From positions 14,315,153 to 14,379,152 of the forward strand of contig NC_037256.1 in NCBI RefSeq assembly GCF_000002425.4: 64,000 nucleotides of DNA, given 5' to 3'. Origin of the DNA: Physcomitrium patens. Lineage: Eukaryota; Streptophyta; Bryopsida; Funariales; Funariaceae. The notes beneath the pieces were generated by a model that saw only the letters and a program-made list of their open reading frames with translations, searched no databases and was not told the DNA's origin. Of the stretch, positions 11,691 through 23,108 are shown one piece after another (position 1 is the first letter of the stretch; each line of letters opens with the position of its first letter). Both the position numbers and the translations under genes were made by a program.

Positions 11691-12417
11691 AAAAGTCGCT
11701 AGAAATTTTAAAAGAGACAAAATTCAAGCTTGGTTTGAGATTTTGAAGGCCACTTATAGAATTTTCATCTTTTTGTTTTAAAATTTTTAGGTAAATTAGA
11801 TTACATTATTAGCTTTTCAACAAGATTTAGCACACAAGAAATGGAGCTATGAAGAAGGAGATCCAAGTAAATTTGTGAGAAGGGAGGTCGCTAGAGTTTT
11901 TGAATGACAAGATTCAAGATTGGCTCAAGGTTTTTCATTGCATTTCTTGAATTTTCATATTTTTGTTCTAAAATTTTTAAAGAAATTAGATTGAATTTTT
12001 AGCTTTCTAACAAGCTATAGCATATAAAAAATATAGCAGTGAAGTAGGATATCTACGAAAATTTGTAAAGATGAGGATGCTGGAACTTTTTAGCAACAAG
12101 ATTCAAGATTGATTAGGGATTTCTATGCCATTTCTTGTATTTTCTTATTTTTATTCTAAGATTTTGTGGAAAGCTGGATCTTGTTGTTATCTTTTCAACA
12201 AGCTATTTCACACAAATAGAAGAATAATGAAGAGGGAGATCAAAAAAAATTTGAGAGAAGAGAGGTTGCTAGAATTTATAGGTAGTAAGATTCAAGACTA
12301 ATTCAAGGTTTTCTATTGTATTTCTTAAATTTCCAACTTTTTAATATAAGAATTCAAAAGAAACTATATTTTATTATTAGCTTTTCAAAAAGCCTTAGCA
12401 TGCAAGAAGAAGAGCTA
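11690..12417 (+). repeat. Tandem repeat of about 190 bp, roughly four units
   Basis: The anchor AGCTTTT (or a close variant) falls at 11,811, 12,001, 12,189 and 12,379, giving spacings of 190, 188 and 190. Each unit repeats the order AAGATTCAAG..TGG, then TTCTTGAATTTTC, then TTTTTGTTCTAA, then ANNTTTTCAACAAGC, then GAAGNGGGAGATC. Units differ by perhaps a quarter of their bases. The array ends exactly where the A1 LTR begins. A related fragment follows the A1 3' LTR at 63,018. Confidence 0.8.
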
Positions 12418-13217
12418 TGATAAGTATAGAATGGATAGAAATTTGTATTTGTAAGATATGGATAAAATAGATTAATCAATCCTAGGATTGTCAATTTAGT
12501 AGGTCGGATGATTGAATTAGTTGTGAAAAATGGTTAAGTAGGGAATGATGATTAGAATCTAGAATTTTAGAAGTAAAGCATAAGTAAGTTGAAGAAGATA
12601 TTAAAAGGATGAGACTATAATAGTCATGAGTCGGAATAAGCTTAGTCCTACCTCTTTCTTCTCTTTGTTTTTTTTGTAGTTGAAGAACAATAGATAGTTT
12701 CTGAATATCGTGAAGAGAATTTTTAGAATAAATCAAAGATTGATTTATGAGATATTGAGTATGTAATTCAAATACTGTGTGATTGAATTATTATGAAAAG
12801 ATATTAGAATTTTGTTATCAGATTCTATGGAAGATTGATTCTGAATGGAAGATTATGATTGTTGTTAATTGAGAGTTGTCTGTGTTTCGACAGAAGAAGT
12901 TTGGGATTATAGAAATTGTGTGAAGTAAGATTGGTTGGAGTAGAAGATTGTTATTTTTGGTATTAGATGAAATTTGTGTGTTTTGATGGATCTTTTAGGA
13001 GTGCAGGATTGGACAATGTTGTTATTAGTTGATGAAGGAGTGTTGTTAATGGAAGAAAGTATTGTAGTATTTTTTGGTATTTTTAGTAGTTTGGAATATA
13101 GTTAATTGTGTGACCTTAACGTATAAGTTCATGCAATTAGTCTTTTCTTGTGTTTGAATCTCCCTCTATAGCTTTATTTTGAAAAGAATTTATAGAATAA
13201 GTAAAACAACAACCACA
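12418..13217 (+). repeat. A1 5' LTR
   Basis: About 800 bp from TGATAAGTATAG to ..CAACCACA. It is clearly alignable with 62,226-63,017 over its whole length. It contains the dyad GACTATAATAGTC near 12,606 and is followed 3 bases later by a primer-binding-site-like sequence. Confidence 0.75.
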
Positions 13218-13220
13218 TTT

Positions 13221-13238
13221 TGGAGCCACTATTGAAGA
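13221..13238 (+). promoter_or_regulatory. A1 primer binding site, degraded
   Basis: TGGAGCCACTATTGAAGA lies three bases after the LTR end. It aligns with the intact version TGGCGCCGCTGTCGGGGA in element A2. The intact form matches the 3' end of plant tRNA-Asp at most positions. Confidence 0.5.
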
Positions 13239-13299
13239 TTGACAATAGTATTGAGTATTAGGAATTAGCTACCAAACAAGTAGTTTTGGATGTTGCACA

Positions 13300-13952
13300 A
13301 AGAAGTTATAAAATTGAAATTAATTCGAAAGAGAAGAGAAAGGGTAGTTGGATGGCAGTTACGAAGCAAATTCAATAATATATACTGAAAGATTATAATT
13401 ATTAATAATGAAAACATTACAGTAAAGAAAATACGCTTGACAAAAGAAAGATAAGAAAGAGTGCAAGCAAGAAAATTGTTACAAAATGAGTAAGAACGTA
13501 AGTTAAAAGGAAGCATCAGCAAGGTTGGATTAAGCCATAGTTACATGGCTGTTGGTATATCTGAGCATACCCAAAAGCTGACTGACTTGTAATATTTTAT
13601 ACATATATATCATTAAAAAAATTACCAAGAATACTTGCAAAAAATTTTATCAGTAGTCCAACAAATGTCTTGAGTTCGTTAATTGCAAGTGGAGGAGATT
13701 CAAAAGAATTGGGTACTCCATTGGATACTTTTTTAATAGCATAAATTACCAATTCTATCAAAATTGGTTCCATAGAATAGCATAAATTACTTGTTAATAA
13801 GGGCCAATTCAGCATATTTCAAAATCCACCATTTTTACCTCCAATTCAATCAATATACTTATTCAAGGATAATAATATAAATTGAGGAGGTTGGAAAGTT
13901 TGAAAAAGATATTTGGAGAAGGTAGTGGTTATTTTAATAAGAAATTAAGTAG
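13300..13952 (+). pseudogene. A1 gag, N-terminal part
   Basis: Collinear with the A3 gag N-terminus at 33,107-33,690: the RKRKH.QQGWIKP-like block near 13,510, the LPRILAKNF-like block near 13,615 and the SPPLAINELKT antisense shadow all fall at equivalent places. The match ends at AATTAAGTAG (13,952), equivalent to the EFSR codons of A3. There A2 is inserted. Reading frames are broken repeatedly. Confidence 0.6.
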
Positions 13953-14716
13953 TGTGATTGATCGTTTTACTTATTCTAAATTAATCTAATAGAAATAAAC
14001 TCGTATAAGGAGATTCAAACATGGGGAATGACTAGTTGCTTAAGCATTCATGTTAGGGTCATACAATCAATTATCTCTTGAATGTATCATCTCTATTTCC
14101 AATATCTGAATACACAAGGAAACTATAATCTCCTCCTTCACCTTATCGGTCTCTTTCTTACAACAATTCAGTCATACTAATAATTACTATTTCCACCAAT
14201 ATATTCACCCTCATAATCTCCAATTGTAATAATGCGCCCTCATAGCTTTCAGCATACAATTACCCTCATTTCAATCACTGGAATTCTTCACACAAAACTG
14301 CCATTCACATTACGGTGTTTCATACAAACACGGACTCATTCTCTCTGCTAAACTACAATCAAATTTCAGCATTCAATCTTTCTTCTTCTCAAATAATACC
14401 AATTACATTTCTATTCCATAATTCACTTCACAATATTCAAAAACTCTCAATCCTCTTATTCAAAGAAAATAACAAACAAAAGAAAAGAGGTAGTAGCAAG
14501 TTTAGCTCGGCTCACAACTATCATAGCGATGGCACCTTAATTAACTTCTACAACTCCTATATACTTTTTTTTGATTCTCCAGATTCTCACCGTAATTCTA
14601 TAATTAATTACTTTTAAGAACTAAATCACTCATCTGTCCTCCTCAATTTCCTATTATATGGACTATCAATATATTTTATCAATATCTTTTAAAAATAAAT
14701 TAATATCTATTCTACA
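13953..14716 (-). repeat. A2 3' LTR
   Basis: On the minus strand it runs TGTAGAATAGATATT..ATCAATCACA. Just upstream (minus sense) is the purine-rich AGGAGTGAGGCTA, a plausible polypurine tract. It supplies the intact empty-site version of the LTR that is split by viral DNA at 22,875-32,993. Confidence 0.85.
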
Positions 14717-14824
14717 TAGCCTCACTCCTATTTGTGCAATGTCCTCACAAACACTCAATTGATACCTATCTAAAAATTATCTAACAAAATTCTACAAAAA
14801 TTGCGATCCCTCTGGCCTATCTAA

Positions 14825-15308
14825 TTAATCAATTGCCGCAGTATCTGTTATTGGTTCTACCAATTCCAGTTCCAACTCCAAATCTTTGTCCTCCTCTGAT
14901 CCTTCCATTGGCTTTTGCCTCAACTGAGCTAAAAGGTCTTCATTGTACTCGCCCAGTTCACGGACTTGAGCTTCCAATTTCAGGATCTGGGCATCTTTTA
15001 ATTCCAACTGGCATTGAAAGTGACTCCTCTCTTTTGGAACTTCAAAAACTGGCAACGTCGATACTTCTGTTTGACCAATATTGACTAAATCCTCTGTCAA
15101 TCTTCTCACCTCGACGTTCAAGGCCTCAATTTTAGTCCTTAACCACTCCGTTTTATATCTGTATTGATCACTCAATACCAATTTGTCTTGCGCCAATAAC
15201 TCGGCCTTTTCTCGTTCTATTATCAACTGACCTTTCGCTTTTTCCAGTTCCAAAATTGAATAACTGTGAGCCCAGAATAGTTCTTGGCTAAGAGTCTCTA
15301 CCATGTGT
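14825..15308 (-). pseudogene. A2 ORF3, C-terminal coiled-coil half
   Basis: A 159-codon open frame ending at TAA near 14,825. It is almost entirely coiled coil (KAKGQLIIEREKAELLAQ; LELKDAQILKLEAQVREL; EYNEDLLAQL) with an acidic tail. The matching stretch in A1 (61,680-62,115) keeps the same heptads. A family B solo LTR at 15,309-16,425 separates it from the N-terminal half. It lies after pol and before the 3' LTR in element sense, the position of accessory ORFs in Athila/Tat lineages. Confidence 0.7.
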
Positions 15309-16425
15309 TGTCGTATTGTAACACGAGTATACCGTGAAAATATAAAGAAAGGGGACTTTTATTAATATTCAGTTACCTCGAATATTATGAGCAACGACCG
15401 ATTCCAGTGCCAATATTCAGGGGCCAATTCAGACACCCCATCACAGTCGGTCAGGGCATACTTACCAGTAACAAAATGCTCCGTTCGAGTCTAATAGTGG
15501 GAGTCAACCGAATCGAAAGGACTAAATTGATGACTGAGTGAGCCTGATACGAAGGAGGAATTTGACCCAATTATGGGAACATCCAGGTCTTACTACGGGC
15601 CTCTTAGCCAATATGAGACCTGAATTCGTCGGGCGACTCAATGTGGTCCCGATTACGGGGGTTTCGATTTCGTTTCAGGCTGTCCTGTTCTCTGTGCTGT
15701 TTCAGGGAACGTTGTTTCTGGAAAAAGAACCTTTTAAAAGGCAAAAAATGGAGGAGAAAGCTCTGACTGCGGAGCCAATTCTGGATCCAAGACGGAAAAT
15801 TGAGAAAATTCAGAGGCTAGGATTTGAAAGAGGGAAGAATTAGGGTTAAAGGGGAGGATAGGTTAAGAAATGAAGGAGGGGAGAGCTAGCTTCATGCTTC
15901 AAAGGGAAAAAAAAAGACAGAGAATTGAGGTTTCTTTTTCTTCATAGGGTTTTGAAAAGACAGAGGCAATCGTTGCTGAAAGTCAGTATTGTACTAGTGA
16001 ATCGGGATTTTAATGAAGTGGATGTGATTACTCTTGACTGTTTTGTAAAATCGAAGTTACATCTGTGCTTGAAGAATTAAAAGGGTATCTATAGGATTGA
16101 GTATGTGGAGTGAATGAAAATTTTTGGAGTTATCTAACAAGACAGTCAATGGATACAAGGTCGTGAGTATAAAGCGGTATCAGAGATTAGCGGATTGGAC
16201 TGTTCGGGGTTCTCTGTGTCATCTAAAGACCTACCGGCTGGGGCAAAAAAAGATTTTGGTGAGTAGTCGAAGGACATCTGTATAGATCTACGGTATATTT
16301 TTATAATCGTTTATATTCCAATAGTCAAAAACTGATAGACTGCTTGAATATTAGTGAATCTCCATACTACCTTCTACAATCAGATGTCTGATGCGTTCTC
16401 GAGCAAGAAAGTACGTAATACGACA
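15309..16425 (+). repeat. Solo LTR of family B inserted in A2 ORF3
   Basis: Begins TGTCGTATTGTAACACGAG and ends GTACGTAATACGACA, 1,117 bp. It is clearly homologous to 21,601-22,737 and, inverted, to 31,617-32,980. It interrupts the ORF3 frame. No internal element sequence flanks it, so it is a solo LTR. The flanks (GTGT and ACAT) do not form a recognisable duplication. Confidence 0.8.
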
Positions 16426-17490
16426 ACATTCTCTTTCTTTATCCCAAGCTTCCTGTTGTTTCCCAATTTTTTGCTATAATAGCAGCTTGGATTTCACATT
16501 TGCTTAGATGATCCATTCTTGCTCTTCAATTCTTTGGATCTGCTTCGATATCACCTTTTTGCTTCCCTCTAATTCTTGTTTACTACTGCATTCTACATCC
16601 AATGCTCGTATCCTACAATGTATTTGTGAAATGTACTTCAATAGAGCATTTTTAAGATGTACACCTTCCGATAGTTGGCCCTATGAAAACGTTAAGTCAT
16701 TGATATCTAACAACGTCAGGACTTCATTCTCTTCCTCCACCATCGAACGAATTGGATTCATTTTTGGTGCCATTGGACGACTGGATTCTCCAATTTCATA
16801 TATTACCTCCGTTGTATTGACATTCTGTGCCAATGAATTCCATTCTCGCTGCGGAGGCACTGGCACTACTTCAGAACTTCTCTCTACTAGCGATGTTTAC
16901 CGCAATGTATATGCGATCACAACATACACATAATTAGAACATAGCAACGCTGTAAACTTCTCTATTTTACGCTTGGCTCCCATTTCTGCATGAATACGGG
17001 TTACTACATAAGTTGCCCAATTAAATACCTTCCCTTCAAATGTCCCTACCACTGCAAACATTAACCGTCTTGACATATATGTGTTGTGTCAATACAATCC
17101 TAGATGCCTTAGCACGAAGTGCAACCATTCCATGAGCTCTTGTATAATTGCCTCAGCTGTCTGCCAACCTTGGTTCTTCTCAAACAATGACATTCCACCT
17201 TTGAAATAACTTCCTGGTCAAAAGTCACTGGACTCCTCAGCACCCACCGCAATCTCTCCAACTGGAAGAAACAGTATTTTTTTGAAGATCTTTCCATCAA
17301 TACCGATAACGCGTCCTTGTACTACGCTCGATCCAACTTGTGGGTCATAGTTCGCAATGTATTCTTCTACTAATGGCACATTAATTGAAGGCAAACTATG
17401 TGACCTTCGCAAAAACTGAAACATTTGTGCATTTCAAAAATCTCGTATTCTCCTTGACGTTGAGCAAATCTCCAGCTTCATAGGCTCCAT
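16426..17490 (-). pseudogene. A2 ORF3, N-terminal domain
   Basis: In-frame ATG at 17,488-17,490 (MEPMKLEICS) leads through a TGA at about 17,434 into LPSINVPLVEEYI, SVVQGRVIGIDGKIF, MSLFEKNQGW, ELMEWLHFVLRHLGLY, FNWATYVVTRIHAEMG and KIEKFTALLCSNYVYV in order, then EENEVLTLLDINDLTFS. The same blocks occur in A1 at 59,258-60,100. Joined with 14,825-15,308, ORF3 is about 515 codons. I do not recognise the domain. Its position matches plant retroelement accessory ORFs. Confidence 0.65.
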
Positions 17491-17925
17491 ATTGGTAACG
17501 ATTACTATGAATGGTGGTCCTAAATTACGTTTAAATTTCTCATTTTGGCCACTTTCCTCTCTTTTCGTAGCTCTCTTTGCACTCTCAATCGCCCTGACGT
17601 ACACTCTTTCAAGCTCTAACTGTCAATACTACGCTCCAGTACTCTGAAACACTCAAAATTGTAATGCTAAAAAGAAACAATAATAGAATGCGATACCTGA
17701 GAATGACCGTAAATGGGTGCCCCACTCCTATTCTTTTACATAGTGGTGATAATGACAACATGTTATCCCTACTGTCCGTTTTTCACCTCCGTCCCATCTG
17801 ACACATTAGTAATTACTAACTATCCTTTCAGCTGCCTCTACACCCTAATGCACTTAATTAGGTCTATCTTAAGTACATTCGACGTGACCTCTTCTAGAAA
17901 TTAAAAATCCGTCCCGGGCTTTATA
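17491..17925. other. Spacer between A2 pol and ORF3
   Basis: About 430 bases with no recognisable coding content. The corresponding A1 interval at 58,846-59,257 is similar in length and sequence, so this is a normal part of the family A layout. Confidence 0.6.
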
Positions 17926-18985
17926 TATGATATAATCGTAATCGATTCCCATTTATGCAGGTATTGAATCGATGATCCATGAAATCCTCTGATTGAACAG
18001 ACCCATTGAAAAATCCTTCAATCATATGATATGGCTCATGCTAGCGAATTTGAAATTTGCCCGAAAAATGATTAAACCTGCTATCATACAACAATATCAA
18101 ATCATTGGACATAAAACTCTTCCGACGCAGTTTACTATCATAGTAACTCTTCCGCCATTTTTGAGTTGCTTCCATGTTGAAGAGAGCTGTAGCCCGTATT
18201 TCATCCAATTTGTCCAACTCTAACAACTGATATTGGAGTGATTCCTTATCTCCAAGACGTTCATCCAATGCAATACGCAAACTCTGAACTTCCAATTCAA
18301 TTGGTAATATTACTTCTTGCCCATACACCAATTGGAATGGTGTGGAATTGGTACTCACTTTATATGCAGTACGATACGCCTATAATGTTACAAATAATTT
18401 AGTATCCCAATCCGTTTCCATGCCCGAAATTATTTTGGTTAAAATCTTACATAGAATACCATTGGTCTTTTTCGTCTGCCCATTGGCCCGAGGATGATAT
18501 GGTGTTGTTTTCCTGTGCTTGATTTTGTATGTGTTCATCAAGGCTGCTATGGTAGCATTTATGAAATGGATGCCGTGATCCTTAACCAATTCCTTCGGAC
18601 ATCCAAATCGAGTAATAATATTCTCATATAGAAAAGTGGCCACCGTACTGGCATTATCATTGCAGATAGCAATAGCCTCCGCCCATTTAGTTACATAGTC
18701 CGTGGCGACTAAAATATACCGCTTTTGTCCATGTTTCAATGTTGGTGCAATGGGTCCAAAAAAATCAATTCTCCATTTCTCAAATGGTGCATGTGCCAAG
18801 ATTGGTACTAACGGCATCGCAGAAGTATCCGTGGATCAACCAATTCGTTGACAGGGATCACAATGACAAACAAATTGGTGCGCATCAAAAAACATATTCG
18901 GCCACCAATATCCGACCATTAAAGCTTTGCGAGCAGTACTGTCTCTCACAACATGTCCACCACAACTATCCAAATGACATCCCTA
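17926..18985 (-). pseudogene. A2 integrase
   Basis: The zinc-binding HHCC region is near 18,870-18,990 (HLDSCGGH..CHCDPCQRIG). The catalytic core follows: FEKWRIDFFGPIAPT, TDYVTKWAEAI, then VKDHGIHFIN, and the third catalytic position lies in ANGQTKKTN, where a lysine replaces the glutamate of the usual ANGQTERTN. A TAG at 18,380-18,382 stands where the A1-like reading needs tryptophan. The C-terminal part (18,041-18,358) carries QLVYGQEVILPIE and DLILLYDSRFN. Loss of the catalytic Glu and several stops make it inactive. Confidence 0.85.
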
Positions 18986-19786
18986 TAGTATTGATTGTAC
19001 TTCACTGGGAAAGATGCAACGGCGTAGAATTCCATCCCGGCCTTGCTTATACAAGGCGTCTCCCATCATCGTATATGGTACACTTTTTAAAATCACTCGT
19101 TTCTTGAGTTTCTCACTATATGTAGGTAGGAATGTCTGAAATGTCAGATATTGAATCAATTCACTATAGGTGGTTATAATCACTTTGATGGCAAATAACT
19201 GTGCATCAGGAAGTGCATCATTAATAGGCTCATTACCTAAGATATTGGACAATCGAGATAAGTGATCTACATTGGCATGTTTCTTTCTTGATCATACATT
19301 GATAATAAAATTAAATTCTTGAAGTAATAACACCCATCGAGCAATGCGTCCACTCAATTGAGGCTTATTAATCATGTATTTGAGGGCATTATGATCCACA
19401 TAAAAGACAAATGGATACCCAAGTAAGTAGTGTCAAAATTTTTGAACCGAGTATATCATACCCAATGCTTCTCATTTAGTAGTAGTGTAATTACGTTTGG
19501 CAGCCACCAATTGTCGACTAACATAATTGATAGGATGATTCAGACTCTGGTCATCCTTCTGACTTAGCACCGATCCAATAGCCACAATGGATATATCAAC
19601 ATATACATGAAAGGACTCGGTCCAATGAAGAGCCACCAATATTGATGCAGAGACCAATTTTGACTTCAATGCTTCAAAGGCCACGGTACACTCCATGGTC
19701 CAAATGGGACTAGTCCCATCTAATGGAGGTTTCTTCAGTAAGTTTGTTAAAGGTTGATAAATAACTGCAAATAAATGAATAAATTA
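18986..19786 (-). pseudogene. A2 RNase H and connection domain
   Basis: Contains AFEALKSKLVSASILVAL, VYVDISIVAIGSVLSQ (catalytic Asp region), HPINYVSRQLVAAKRNYTTT, then YPFVFYVDHNALKYM and KKHANVDHLSRL, the standard Ty3 RNase H order. A stop lies after NYTTTK, where glutamate usually follows. The segment continues into the linker before integrase (NEPINDALPDAQLF). Confidence 0.8.
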
Positions 19787-20600
19787 TCAATAATAACTCA
19801 CATGGCCGACGAATCCTCGAACACTGGAGACTGTCTTTGGTCTAGGCAAGTTCATTATATATGTTACTTTGTCTAGATCCGTAGCGATACCATGGCTAGA
19901 GACGATATGTCCCAATAATTTTCCTGACAGAACATTGAATTGACACTTATCCAAGTTCAATGATATCCCAAACTTAGCACACTGAGCTAAACATTTGCTG
20001 GGACAATTAAGATCATCTTGTTTTGTATTGAATGCAGAGAAGTCATCTAAAAAGATTTCTATAAATAGTCGGAGATAGTTTTGAAAGGCTTGAGTCATCA
20101 CTCTCTGAAACGTGGCTGAGACATTACATAATCCAAAAGGCATCACGCGATAAGCGAATGTACCCCAATCCATAGTAAAGGTCGTCTTGAGCTGGTCTTC
20201 CATTACAATTTGAACCTCATTATACTTGGAAAATCCATCTAGGAAAAAATAACATTCATGATCTACTACAGCATTCAATATACTATCCGTGAAGGACAAT
20301 GGGAAGTAATCTTTCTTGTGAGCCGCATTAAGTTTTCAAAAATCTTTATAGATTCAGATTTTCTCATTCTTTTTTGGTACCATCACGATTGAAGAAACCC
20401 ACTTACTATTTGAGACTGGGTAAATAAAACCAACCATAAGAAGCTTGTCTAATTCTTCCTTCACCATGAGGGAATATTTAAGATTAAGGCTATGTTACCT
20501 CTACCGTACCGATTTAGCATTCTCCTCTAAAATGATACGATGCTCATAGACTTCAGCGGGAATACCTTTTAAATCATCATAAGTCTAAGCAAAAGTGGAT
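19787..20600 (-). pseudogene. A2 reverse transcriptase
   Basis: The order is VSSIVMVPKKNEKI, KDYFPLSFTDSIL, YFFLDGFSKYNEVQI, TFAYRVMPFGLCNVSATFQ and the catalytic loop IEIFLDDFSAF near 20,050, then LGHIVSSHGIATD and VRGFVGHVSYY. This is a canonical Ty3 RT. Both aspartates of FLDD are kept, but the N-terminal part carries stops (for example in EKI-stop-IYKDF). Confidence 0.9.
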
Positions 20601-21145
20601 TTATGATGCAAGAAAAATTCGGTCCAGCAGGTCAACTCTTGTTCCTTGATACCTTCGTAGATCTTAATTGTCTGAGGTTCTGCTGTGGTCGCCAAGTTAA
20701 TAGTTTGACATAAAGGTGCAACGATGATGTTCTGTTTCAACCTCCACGCTGGTTTGAAGTCAGTCAATAAGTTTGACATGTATGAAGTACTGAATCCTGT
20801 GTCCAGGGTACTAACATGGTGCACATCATACTTGATCATCCAATCAATACTAACATAATCCGAGTTTTTCAAGTCCGTCAGGTATATCAAGTACTCCCTC
20901 GGACCTCCTTATTGGTATACCACTCTAAAGTGTAGTGCTGCCTCCATGAGTGCCTCCATAATTGGTGCTACTATATCATCATCGGAGCTAAGGTCATCGT
21001 CCGACATTAATTCAGATGCTGGTAATTGAGACTCCCCGTAATAGTGTACTGGATACATTTGTAACACCATTTTGTCTACGCCCTTGCCAATTGTCAAAGT
21101 ACCCCAACCCCAATCGTTCTTGACCTTTGCTTGATAAAGCCAGGG
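20585..21145 (-). pseudogene. A2 protease-RT linker
   Basis: Segments GVDKMVLQMYPVHYYGES (21,040-21,097), SDYVSIDWMIKYDVHHVS and YEGIKEQELTCWTEFFLHHK are collinear with A1 at 55,680-56,170. The protease active site itself lies in the part removed when B2 inserted (21,146-22,737). Confidence 0.65.
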
Positions 21146-22737
21146 TCGAAAAGTTGGGAGGAAAGTTGTACAATTTCTAATAGTACCTCCTAACCATGAA
21201 CGGAATCGAGATAGGTTGAGGGAGAGACCATTGCCAAAGATTGTTGAAGGATATAAGGATTTTGGGGAGGTACCACTATAAAGCGAGATTATGGAGGTAC
21301 AAAAGAGGAGGTACTCTCGCGAGATGAAGGTGCCTTTGATGCGAGTTTTATTGGTATTTTGGAGAATGGAAATATTATGTATAAAAATGTTGATGATTTT
21401 AAAAGAAAAGAAAGAAAAAGATTATATAATATTGAAGGAGAATTACACAAGTTAGGTATGCAGCAAGAAGATGAAAGTGATTTGGATAATGAAGGTGATG
21501 AAGACGAACTAGACAAAGACGTAGAAAATATATTATAAATCATACAACAATTGGATAAATTGGTGCATACTGGAGGATGCACAGGTTCAGAGGAGGTGGA
21601 TGTCATGTTGTAACACGAGTATATTGTGAAAATATAAAAAAAGGGGACTTTTATTAATGTTCAGTTACCTCGAATATTGGGAGCAACGACCCATTCCAGT
21701 GCCAATATTCAGACACCAGTTCAGACACCCCGTCATAGTCGATCAGGGCATACTTACCAGTAATGAAATGCTCCATTCAAGTCGAATAGTGGGAATCAAC
21801 ACAATCGAAAGGACTAAATCGATGATTGAGCAAGCCTAACGCGAAGGAGCAATTTGATCTAATTACGGGAACATCCAGGTCTTACTACGGGCTTCTTAGC
21901 CAATTTGAGACCTGATTTGGTTGGACGACTCAATGTGGTCCCGATTATAGGAGTTTCGATTCCGTTTGAGGCTGTCGTGTTCTCTGTGCCATTTCAAGGA
22001 ATGTTGTTTTTGAAAAAAGAACCTTTTAAAAGGCAAAAAATGGAAGAGAAAGCTCGAACAGCGGAGCCAATTTTGGATCCAAGACGGAAGATTGAAGAAA
22101 TTCAGTGGCTAGGGTTTGAAAGAGGGGAGAGTTAGGATTAAAGGAGAGGATAGGTTATGAAATAAAAGGGAGAGAATAAAGGTTTTAAGGGTGGGAGAGC
22201 TAGCTTCATGCTTCGGGGGGAGAAAAAGACAAAGAATTGGGATTTTTTTTATAGGATTTTGGAGAAGACTTCTGGCGATCAATGCTGAAAGTTTGATGTG
22301 TTGTACTTGTGAATCGAGGTTTTAATGAAGTGGGTGTGATTACTCTTGACTGATTTGTGAAATCGAAGTTACGTCTGTGATTGAAGAATTAAAAAGGTAT
22401 CTATAGGATTGAATATGTGGAGTGAATGAAAATTTTTGGAGTTAATCTAACAAGACAGTCAGTGGATATAAGATCGTGAGTGTAAAGCGATATCAAAGAT
22501 TAGCAGATTGGATTGTTTGAGGTTCTCTGTAATGTCTAGAGACCTATCGGCTAGGGTAAAAAGGATTTTGGCGAGCAGTCAAAGGATATTTGTATAGATT
22601 TACGATATATTCTTCCAATCGTTTATATTCTAACAGTCAAAAATTGATAAACTACTTGAATATTAGCGAATCTCCATACTATCTCCTACAGCCAGATGCC
22701 CGGTACATTCTCGAGTAGGAAAGCATGTAATACGACA
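21146..22737 (+). mobile_element. B2: internally deleted family B element in A2
   Basis: From about 21,146 the plus strand matches the family B linker (YKNVDDFKRKERKRLY at about 21,380). It then jumps directly to the end-of-element sequence TGCATACTGGAGGATGCAC and the polypurine tract AGAGGAGGTGGA, then an LTR (21,601-22,737). RT, RNase H and integrase are missing. No 5' LTR is present. On both sides lies A2 gag-pro-pol sequence, with about 130 A2 codons lost at the insertion. Confidence 0.65.
21601..22737 (+). repeat. B2 3' LTR (family B)
   Basis: TGTCATGTTGTAACACGAG..CATGTAATACGACA, 1,137 bp, preceded by a polypurine tract. This fixes the sense of the family B LTR. An embedded open frame of 76-101 codons is shared with 15,538-15,843, but its differences are mostly amino-acid changing, so it does not look coding. 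Confidence 0.85.
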
Positions 22738-22874
22738 CTGCTAGAAGTTGCTTCATAGAAATAGAAGGTCGTATAGCATCCAGATCCTTCAAAATATCAT
22801 AGGATTCCATATTTAGGGTAATTCCCAATACCCTCTTTCTTTTCATTGGTTTGAGTTTAACTTCGTGTCTTAAG
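22738..22874 (-). pseudogene. A2 gag-pro fragment between B2 and A3
   Basis: Encodes NMESYDILKDLDAIRPSI and SMKQLLAV, matching NMEPYDILKDLDAI and SMKQLLTV of A1 at 55,170-55,240. This short piece proves that A2 continues to 22,874. It places the insertion point of A3 just upstream of the protease. Confidence 0.75.
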
Positions 22875-23107
22875 TGTAGAATAGATATTAATTCATTTTT
22901 GAAAGATATTGATAAAATATATTAATAATTCATATAATAAGAAATTCAGGAGGACAGATGAGTGCTTTAGTTGTTAAAAGTGATTAATTACAGAATTACG
23001 GTTAGAATCTGGAGAATCAAGGAAAGTATATAAGAGTTGTAGAAGTTAATTAAGGTCCCAGACTGTGATAGTCATGAGCCGAGGGCCATCGCTGTGATAG
23101 TTGTGAG
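22875..23107 (+). repeat. A3 5' LTR, upstream piece
   Basis: TGTAGAATAGATATTAATTC through ..GATAGTTGTGAG, collinear with the reverse complement of 14,480-14,716. It holds two copies of the GACTGTGATAGTC-type motif. Similarity stops at 23,107, where viral sequence starts. Confidence 0.85.
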
Positions 23108-23108
23108 A

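Noticed and set aside
15538..15843. 101-codon frame in the family B LTR, with a 76-codon relative at 21,905-22,135
   Set aside because: The two copies differ by about 14 of 76 residues, with most base differences changing the amino acid. It lies inside an LTR, so it is treated as chance.
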